DNA of 20,855 bases from an uncultured Rikenellaceae bacterium (GTDB lineage: Bacteria; Bacteroidota; Bacteroidia; Bacteroidales; Rikenellaceae), in NCBI GenBank assembly GCA_904501625.1, contig CAJGBR010000026.1, positions 1 to 20,855 of the forward strand. Direction: 5' to 3'. The number at the start of each line of letters is the position of its first letter. Position 1 is the first letter of the stretch. The position numbers were made by a program, and so were the translations under genes. This document shows, one piece after another, positions 15,673-20,855 of this stretch. The notes beneath the pieces were generated by a model. That model made no database searches, was not told the origin of the DNA, and was given only the letters and a program-made list of their open reading frames with translations.

Positions 15673-16677
15673 TTAGAACAATGTTGGCTCGGAATTAGGT
15701 TTTGTAACGCCCAAATGACTATATGCCAATTCGGTCACCTCTCGGCCTCGAGGGGTACGTTTCAAAAAACCCTCCTTTATTAGGAATGGTTCATAAACCT
15801 CTTCAATAGTACCTGCATCTTCACTCACTGCAGTAGCTACCGTATTCAAACCGACCGGTCCTCCGTTGAACTTGTGGATTATCGTACTCAGAATTTTATT
15901 ATCCATCATATCCAATCCTCGTGAGTCGATATTCAACGCATCAAGAGCATAACGTGTAATTCCCAACTCTATACGTCCATCACCCTTGACCATCGCAAAA
16001 TCACGTACCCTACGCAACAATGAATTCGCCACTCGTGGAGTTCCACGACTACGCATTGCAATCTCTATGGCAGCTTTGTCGTCAATTTCGACTCCGAGTA
16101 TTCCGGCCGACCTGCATATAATCCGACGCAACGTATCGGTATCATAATACTCCAAATGGCACTGAATTCCGAATCTTGCCCTTAATGGGCTTGTAAGCAA
16201 CCCGCTTCGAGTAGTTGCTCCGATTAACGTAAAAGGATTCAGTTCAATCTGTATCGACCTGGCACTCGGCCCCTTATCCAACATTATATCAATCTTGTAA
16301 TCCTCCATAGCCGAGTAGAGATACTCCTCTACGATAGGACTCAAACGATGAATCTCGTCTATGAACAACACATCTCCAGACTCAAGTGACGTAAGCAATC
16401 CGGCCAAGTCGCCCGGTTTATCCAACACAGGTCCCGATGTCATTTTCATTGCTACGCCAAGTTCGTGACTCACTATATTAGCCAGAGTTGTCTTACCCAG
16501 TCCCGGAGGACCGTGCAACAAAAGATGATCCAATGCATCACCTCTCATCAAGGCCGCCTTGATGAAAATTCTCAGATTTTCAACGATTTTTTCTTGACCG
16601 CTGAAATTATCCAACTGCTGAGGTCGAATTTTATTTTCGAACTCAAGATCCGTTTCAAATTGACGAAGATCTCTCAT
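15673..16677 (-). CDS. ruvB: Holliday junction branch migration ATPase RuvB
   Basis: This is a 334-residue AAA+ motor that drives Holliday junction branch migration with RuvA and RuvC during recombination repair. Seen: IRPQQLDNFSGQEK (18-30), Walker A GPPGLGKT (56-63), Walker B VLFIDE (103-108) followed by IHRLSP, sensor 1 GATTRSG (153-159) and the arginine finger region SPLRARFG (163-170). The C-terminal winged helix holds GGPVGLNTVA and the conserved end of the domain (EPFLIKEGFLKRTPRGREVT). The length is normal and it looks fully functional. RuvA and RuvC are not in this window. It lies 2 bases after the DUF2723 gene and 4 before the lipoprotein gene, so it is in a larger unit. Confidence 0.98.
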   Translation of the reverse strand: MRDLRQFETDLEFENKIRPQQLDNFSGQEKIVENLRIFIKAALMRGDALDHLLLHGPPGLGKTTLANIVSHELGVAMKMTSGPVLDKPGDLAGLLTSLESGDVLFIDEIHRLSPIVEEYLYSAMEDYKIDIMLDKGPSARSIQIELNPFTLIGATTRSGLLTSPLRARFGIQCHLEYYDTDTLRRIICRSAGILGVEIDDKAAIEIAMRSRGTPRVANSLLRRVRDFAMVKGDGRIELGITRYALDALNIDSRGLDMMDNKILSTIIHKFNGGPVGLNTVATAVSEDAGTIEEVYEPFLIKEGFLKRTPRGREVTELAYSHLGVTKPNSEPTLF

Positions 16678-16679
16678 TG

Positions 16680-19600
16680 TTACTCCATCAGGCCTCTATC
16701 CTTAAAGAATTTCTCAAGTTCGGCAGCAGTATCCGCCTGTTCATACTTAGATGCGAGTTTGTAGAGTTCATACATCATATATATCTTCTCTTCAAATCCA
16801 CTTTCGACACTTTTTCTCTTTGGACCTGAGAATTTTGCATAGTAATCAATGTATTGTCCGAGTTCAGTAGCCCATTCTTTAACCAAACTGTTAGCCTTAT
16901 CGTCTTCGCCCATCATATAATATGTTTCAACTACGGGCAGCGTCGAATCATACGAGTGGTCAACCTTAGAATAGGGCACCTCGGTCAGACCCTTTTCGAG
17001 TGCGGCCTTTGCCCGTGTCGTATCACCTTCGGCCATCAACTGTTGAGCAAGACGTGCGAATGTTCCGCGAATCTGTGTAACTCTGAACGAATGTTGAATT
17101 GTAGCATCGACATAGGATCTCGGATCCTTGATGTTTGCATATTTAAACTTATTCATAAGGTTATTCCACAGATATTCGGTATCAATGCGACCAACTGTCA
17201 ACACCTTAGCCGGAGTCTTAATCGGCACCAATCGATATGCAAAACCATCTTGTTGCATATAATCGAGCAATCCCATCTGACGGACTATAGCTGAAGGTTG
17301 TGTAAAGTACAACGGACGCTTCCAATCGAAGTTTGCCAATAAGTCGAGCAACATCATATGACTGCGTTCTATGTATTGTCCTGTCAAACTCAGCACGATT
17401 GTATCTTCAGCCAAATCTGCATCTTCAGCACGGAGAATTCCCGATTCGATGGCATTCTTCTTATTAACAGGCAACAATATCTTTGTGACAGGAATATAAT
17501 CCATCTCGCGACCACTCTGCATTTTTACCTTTGTACGAGGGTCTTCACTCTTTATCAGTTCGATAACCTTAGAGATTTCCAATGGACGGTCAATTGTCTC
17601 ATAGATAGGCAACGAGCTATTGATTCCCGTATACTTTTCTCTGGGCAACGAGAATGGCAGAGGTTCAGAATCATTAGATTTTATTCTCATCTGGTCAATA
17701 TACCATTCTGCTCCCAAATAACTCATATTCATCACTCTCACATCAGGACGCACCGATTCGACCTCCTGACTGTACCACAAAGGGAATGTATCGTTGTCAC
17801 CGAAGTTCATTATAACCGCATTGGGCAGGGTTGATTCGAGATAGTTATGTCCGAAATCACGGGCAACATATCGGTGTGAACGATCGTGGTCGTCCCAGTT
17901 TTGAGCAATCAATATAACGGGAACCACTGCCGACAGAATCGTAGCACAAGCCATCGCAAGTTTTTGATTACCTTTGAGCAAATTTTCGAACATCTGATTG
18001 AGCATCAATACACCCAAACCAATCCAAATTGAGAAGGCATAGAACGAACCTGCAAACACATAATCTCGTTCACGAGGTTCTCCAGGAGGCATATTCAAAT
18101 ATACAGCGATTGCAAATCCGGTCATTATAAACAGCCACATTACCACCGTAAATCCTCGAGCATCTCGCATATATTGGTAGTACAATCCCAACATACCCAG
18201 AATGAAGGGTAAGAAAAAGTAGGTATTACGACCTTTGTTACTCTTCATTTTATCGGGCAGATCCGATTGCGGTCCCAAGAATATTTCATCTATCGGAGTT
18301 ATACCCGACAGCCAGTTACCATCGGTAATTTCGCCTGTCGACTGAATGTCACTCTGGCGTCCGACAAAGTTCCACATAAAGTATCGCCAATACATAAAAC
18401 TCAACTGGTAACTGAAAAAGTATCTCAGATTCTCTCCAAAAGTCGGAATCGTAATGGTAGCCGGCTCTCCGCGATAATTAACGAAATTGCGTTTCACACC
18501 TTTTACATTTCCCCAAGCCTTATAACCATCAGCGTGTGCAGGACTATACATTCGCGGGAAAAATGTCTGCAATTCGTCAGGATAGGCATAATCTTCAACA
18601 CGGGTAAACTTTTCATAACGATTACCCAATGCCATATATACATCACCCTCCTTCACACCTGTGTATTCAGAGTTGTAGTATGGTCCGAAAAACAACGGTC
18701 GGGAGCCGTACTGTTCACGGTCAAGCGTAGCCTTCAGAGCATAAGCATTGTTCGGATTATTACTATTCATCGGTGGATTAGCCACTGCTCGAATCGGATA
18801 TGACGTATAGCAGCCGTAACCTATCATAAATACAGAAAGAAATAATAGTGCAGCATTGGTCTTGACCATACCCTTCTGATAAGTAAGCCAGAGTCCGATA
18901 CCCAGCCCCACGACAAGCAGCAGAGCAAAAAATATCAATCCCGAGTTAAACGGCAGTCCGAAACCATTGACAAACATATAGTCAAATGCGGCTCCGAGTG
19001 CAACTGTTCCTGGAATCACCATAAAATTCACTACGCCAAGAATCAATACCGACATAATAGTTGCAATGATGACTCCTCGACGTGTAATCTTTTTGTACTT
19101 TTTAAAGTAATATACGAATACTATTGCCGGGATTGCAAGCAAGTTCAACAGGTGAACTCCGACAGACAGACCCATCAGGTAGGCAATCAATACCAACCAA
19201 CGTGATGAGTGCAGTTCATCGGCATACTCTTCCCATTTAAGAATTGCCCAGAACACCATTGCTGTAAACAATGATGACATTGCATAGACTTCACTCTCCA
19301 CGGCCGAGAACCAAAATGTATCGGTGAAGGCATAAGCCAAAGAGCCGATTACTCCGGCAATAATTATCAACCACGATTGTTTTATAGTAGGTTCACCACC
19401 CTCAGCAATTTGCAGTCTGCGAGCCATATGCGTAATACTCCAAAACAAGAACATTATTGTCAGAGCACTGCACACACAAGACATTATGTTGATAGCCAAT
19501 GCTACGTATTGCGGCGATGGTGCAAAAATTGCAAACAGACGAGCTACGAGGAAAAACAACGGATTGCCCGGAGGGTGACCGATTTCCAACTTGTATGATG

Positions 19601-19724
19601 TAGCAATAAATTCGGCACAATCCCAAAGACTTGCCGAGGGTTCGGTTGTCATAACATACACGATTCCTGATACCAATGCCACTATCCAGCCAAAAATCGT
19701 GTTGTATTTTTTAAAGTATCCCAT
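16680..19724 (-). CDS. DUF2723 membrane glycosyltransferase (GT-C, TMEM260-like)
   Basis: This is a 1014-residue polytopic membrane protein. About 10-12 hydrophobic segments fall within residues 10-610 (for example 12-27, 73-95, 118-135, 190-206, 219-237, 261-280, 290-306, 502-516, 527-543, 561-577 and 590-607). The first outer loop carries ASLWDCAEFI (31-40) and GHPPGNPLF (49-57); acidic residues here (Asp35, Glu38) are the expected active-site position in GT-C enzymes. Other family marks are MPPGEPRERDYVFAGSFYAF (545-564) and NFGDNDTFPLWYSQEVES (640-657). The tail (about 890-1014) is soluble and helical, TPR-like (AEGDTTRAKAALEKGL). The human relative TMEM260 is a protein O-mannosyltransferase, so a role in protein O-glycosylation from a lipid-linked sugar is likely but inferred. 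It heads the five-gene operon. Confidence 0.9.
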   Translation of the reverse strand: MGYFKKYNTIFGWIVALVSGIVYVMTTEPSASLWDCAEFIATSYKLEIGHPPGNPLFFLVARLFAIFAPSPQYVALAINIMSCVCSALTIMFLFWSITHMARRLQIAEGGEPTIKQSWLIIIAGVIGSLAYAFTDTFWFSAVESEVYAMSSLFTAMVFWAILKWEEYADELHSSRWLVLIAYLMGLSVGVHLLNLLAIPAIVFVYYFKKYKKITRRGVIIATIMSVLILGVVNFMVIPGTVALGAAFDYMFVNGFGLPFNSGLIFFALLLVVGLGIGLWLTYQKGMVKTNAALLFLSVFMIGYGCYTSYPIRAVANPPMNSNNPNNAYALKATLDREQYGSRPLFFGPYYNSEYTGVKEGDVYMALGNRYEKFTRVEDYAYPDELQTFFPRMYSPAHADGYKAWGNVKGVKRNFVNYRGEPATITIPTFGENLRYFFSYQLSFMYWRYFMWNFVGRQSDIQSTGEITDGNWLSGITPIDEIFLGPQSDLPDKMKSNKGRNTYFFLPFILGMLGLYYQYMRDARGFTVVMWLFIMTGFAIAVYLNMPPGEPRERDYVFAGSFYAFSIWIGLGVLMLNQMFENLLKGNQKLAMACATILSAVVPVILIAQNWDDHDRSHRYVARDFGHNYLESTLPNAVIMNFGDNDTFPLWYSQEVESVRPDVRVMNMSYLGAEWYIDQMRIKSNDSEPLPFSLPREKYTGINSSLPIYETIDRPLEISKVIELIKSEDPRTKVKMQSGREMDYIPVTKILLPVNKKNAIESGILRAEDADLAEDTIVLSLTGQYIERSHMMLLDLLANFDWKRPLYFTQPSAIVRQMGLLDYMQQDGFAYRLVPIKTPAKVLTVGRIDTEYLWNNLMNKFKYANIKDPRSYVDATIQHSFRVTQIRGTFARLAQQLMAEGDTTRAKAALEKGLTEVPYSKVDHSYDSTLPVVETYYMMGEDDKANSLVKEWATELGQYIDYYAKFSGPKRKSVESGFEEKIYMMYELYKLASKYEQADTAAELEKFFKDRGLME

Positions 19725-19815
19725 TAGAATGTTAATATATTATGTTTCAATTATTTACATACTCTCACGAGCAACTATTTCGTCTCAACCGAAACACGCC
19801 ACCCGAATTTAACAC

Positions 19816-19846
19816 TTGCAAAGGTAGAAAAAAAAATCTATTTTTG
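19816..19846 (+). promoter_or_regulatory. Promoter of the DUF2461 gene
   Basis: TTG (19816-19818) is followed after 20 bases by TATTTTTG (19839-19846), a full pattern match. Transcription would begin near 19853, about 20 bases before the GTG start. The -33 element directly abuts a minus-strand -7 box at 19819-19826. Confidence 0.68.
19819..19826 (-). promoter_or_regulatory. Promoter -7 box of the DUF2723-ruvB-hemW operon
   Basis: On the minus strand this reads TACCTTTG, a full match to TAnnTTTG, about 95 bases before the DUF2723 ATG. The -33 region is weak (GTGTC). The box is interleaved with the oppositely directed DUF2461 promoter. Confidence 0.55.
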
Positions 19847-19872
19847 ACACCGTACTACAATAGATTATACTT

Positions 19873-20550
19873 GTGAAACTTATATTGGAATACCTCGAAG
19901 AGTTGAATCGCAATAATAATCGTGAATGGTTTAATGCAAACAAACAACGTTACATCGAAACCAAAAGCCATTTCGACCACTTTGCACAACAACTGCTCGA
20001 CCGCCTTGCATCAGAAGATTTATCGCTGTCGGGTCTGCGTCTTGAACAGTGTACCTATCGCATCTATCGCGACTTGAGATTCTCATCTGACAAGACTCCC
20101 TACAAGACCCACTTCAGTGCATATTTCGCACCCGAAGGAAAATCATCTGGGCTGGCTGGATACTACATTCACATCGAACCCGAACAAGGACACTTCCTGA
20201 AAAAAAGTTTTCTCGCAGCCGGAGCCCACTGCCCTACGCCAAAAGAATTGCGCAGTATTCGTGAAGAATTTCTCGACAATGGACAACTGCTCCATCAGTC
20301 CATAAAATCGGCAGCTCCGTTTGAGTTGGATTTCGAATCGGCTCTGAAACGTCCGCCAAAAGATTTCCCACAAGATTCACCGTGGATCAAGTACATAAAA
20401 CTTAAAGATTTTACCCTATTCAAACCTCTGGGAATACGCAATTTAGATGATCCTAAATTTCTAAATGAATGTGTTGACGAGTTACTGAAATGTAAAGATT
20501 TCAACGAGCTTCTGAATCGGGCAATTATCTTCGCAAGAGAGGAAATGTAG
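19873..20550 (+). CDS. DUF2461 family protein
   Basis: This is a 225-residue protein of the DUF2461 family, no known enzyme function. Family marks are NNNREWFNANKQRY (14-27), YRIYRDLRFSSDKTPYKTHF (62-81), GYYIHIEPEQGHFL, and a C-terminal KRPPKDFPQDSPWIKYIKLKDF. No signal peptide or membrane segment is seen, so it is probably cytoplasmic. The start is GTG at 19873: an in-frame TAG lies at 19861-19863, no ATG lies between, and the promoter supports this short leader. The length is normal. It is transcribed alone, divergent from the DUF2723 operon. A hairpin follows. Confidence 0.9.
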   Translation: MKLILEYLEELNRNNNREWFNANKQRYIETKSHFDHFAQQLLDRLASEDLSLSGLRLEQCTYRIYRDLRFSSDKTPYKTHFSAYFAPEGKSSGLAGYYIHIEPEQGHFLKKSFLAAGAHCPTPKELRSIREEFLDNGQLLHQSIKSAAPFELDFESALKRPPKDFPQDSPWIKYIKLKDFTLFKPLGIRNLDDPKFLNECVDELLKCKDFNELLNRAIIFAREEM

Positions 20551-20574
20551 ACTCCAAACGGCAATTTTTTTGTC

Positions 20575-20604
20575 GACAAAATCACACTTTTTGTCTACTT
20601 TTTT
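20575..20604 (+). terminator. Terminator after the DUF2461 gene
   Basis: A perfect 7-bp stem, GACAAAA (20575-20581) with TTTTGTC (20589-20595), has a 7-nt loop and is followed by TAC and a run of six T (20599-20604). It ends 1 base before the -33 element of the next promoter. Confidence 0.65.
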
Positions 20605-20605
20605 A

Positions 20606-20634
20606 TTGCAATTATGTTTTTTTAACTACCTTTG
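20606..20634 (+). promoter_or_regulatory. Promoter of the ABC transporter ATPase gene
   Basis: TTG (20606-20608) is followed after 18 bases by TACCTTTG (20627-20634). The expected start is near 20641, leaving a leader of about 93 nt. Confidence 0.72.
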
Positions 20635-20642
20635 CTGAACTA

Positions 20643-20677
20643 ACAGCGGGAAATTTCATCTGCAAATTTCTCGTTGT
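20643..20677 (+). promoter_or_regulatory. Stem-loop at the 5' end of the ABC ATPase leader RNA
   Basis: A 14-bp stem (20643-20656 with 20664-20677, two G-U pairs) has a 7-nt loop and begins about 2 bases after the predicted transcript start. Both wobbles are G-U in the transcribed strand and would be C-A mismatches in the other. A 5' stem of this kind can protect messenger RNA from decay; a control role is also possible. Confidence 0.6.
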
Positions 20678-20733
20678 AGTATATTTTATGCTAAGAAACT
20701 TAATGATTAACAACTACTTAAAACAAACAATTC

Positions 20734-20855
20734 ATGGATCAACAACCAATCGTAAAGATCGAGAATCTGTCACACCGCTATAGCGTACAGTGGGCAGTAA
20801 AAGATATCGATCTTGAAATTAAGACACATGGAGTCTATGGTTTGCTGGGATCAAA
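20734..20855 (+). CDS. ABC transporter ATP-binding protein, N-terminal fragment (cut by window end)
   Basis: Only the first 40 residues are present. The start MDQQPIVKIENLSHRYSVQW is typical of Bacteroidales ABC ATPases of the GldA or drug/antibiotic exporter type: IENLSHRYS, then AVKDIDLEI and GVYGLLGS, the beginning of the Walker A region (GxxGxGKS/T) whose key Lys lies past the edge. Aromatic Tyr16 is the usual A-loop residue that stacks on adenine. The transporter class and its permease partners cannot be seen. It has its own promoter and a 93-nt leader with a strong stem-loop. Confidence 0.88.
   Translation, partial: MDQQPIVKIENLSHRYSVQWAVKDIDLEIKTHGVYGLLGS

Noticed and set aside
1..20855. 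Mobile elements, CRISPR arrays, tRNA or rRNA genes
   Set aside because: No transposase or integrase motifs, no spaced direct repeats and no cloverleaf or rRNA signature were seen on reading both strands by eye.

Overview
The window reads as chromosome of a Bacteroidales bacterium (phylum Bacteroidota), possibly near Rikenellaceae, though rank below order cannot be fixed from the sequence. The pointers are repeated TAnnTTTG promoter boxes with a TTG about 20 bases upstream (the Bacteroidota sigma factor pattern), almost no Shine-Dalgarno sequences, the serC-serA-DUF1015 cluster, a DUF2723 membrane glycosyltransferase, a DUF5689 lipoprotein and a Bacteroidota-type TadA. I see no insertion sequences, phage genes, tRNAs, rRNAs or CRISPR arrays. 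It looks like stable housekeeping chromosome.

Layout. Bases 1-2830 hold a small helix-turn-helix protein (+), then on the minus strand a LytTR regulator with a degenerate receiver domain, a secreted TPR protein and tadA. aspS (+) follows, divergent from tadA. Bases 4740-5725 hold a minus-strand sigma factor unit with a short, very acidic ORF after it, a candidate anti-sigma factor too short for routine ORF calling. Bases 5805-9410 hold the serine operon serC-serA-DUF1015 (-), which has a promoter, a leader hairpin, a hairpin in each intergenic gap and a strong terminator. Bases 9432-19724 hold a tightly packed five-gene minus-strand operon: DUF2723 glycosyltransferase, ruvB, DUF5689 lipoprotein, hemW and a 1413-residue fusion of a glycogen synthase with an alpha-glucan phosphorylase. 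On the plus strand a DUF2461 gene and the start of an ABC transporter ATPase (cut by the window edge) close the window.

How genes work together. SerA and SerC make phosphoserine from 3-phosphoglycerate. No phosphoserine phosphatase is present here, and the third gene encodes a DUF1015 protein with a DGHHR motif reminiscent of ParB-fold serine kinases, so a role in the last serine step is a testable idea. The synthase-phosphorylase fusion puts glycogen building and breakdown in one chain. The sigma factor and the acidic ORF probably form a regulatory pair.

Nothing here is clearly a wholly new system. The most promising leads are the acidic ORF behind the sigma factor, the serine-operon RNA hairpins whose G-U pairs favour the sense strand, the DUF1015 hypothesis, the pseudo-receiver LytTR protein and the enzyme fusion.
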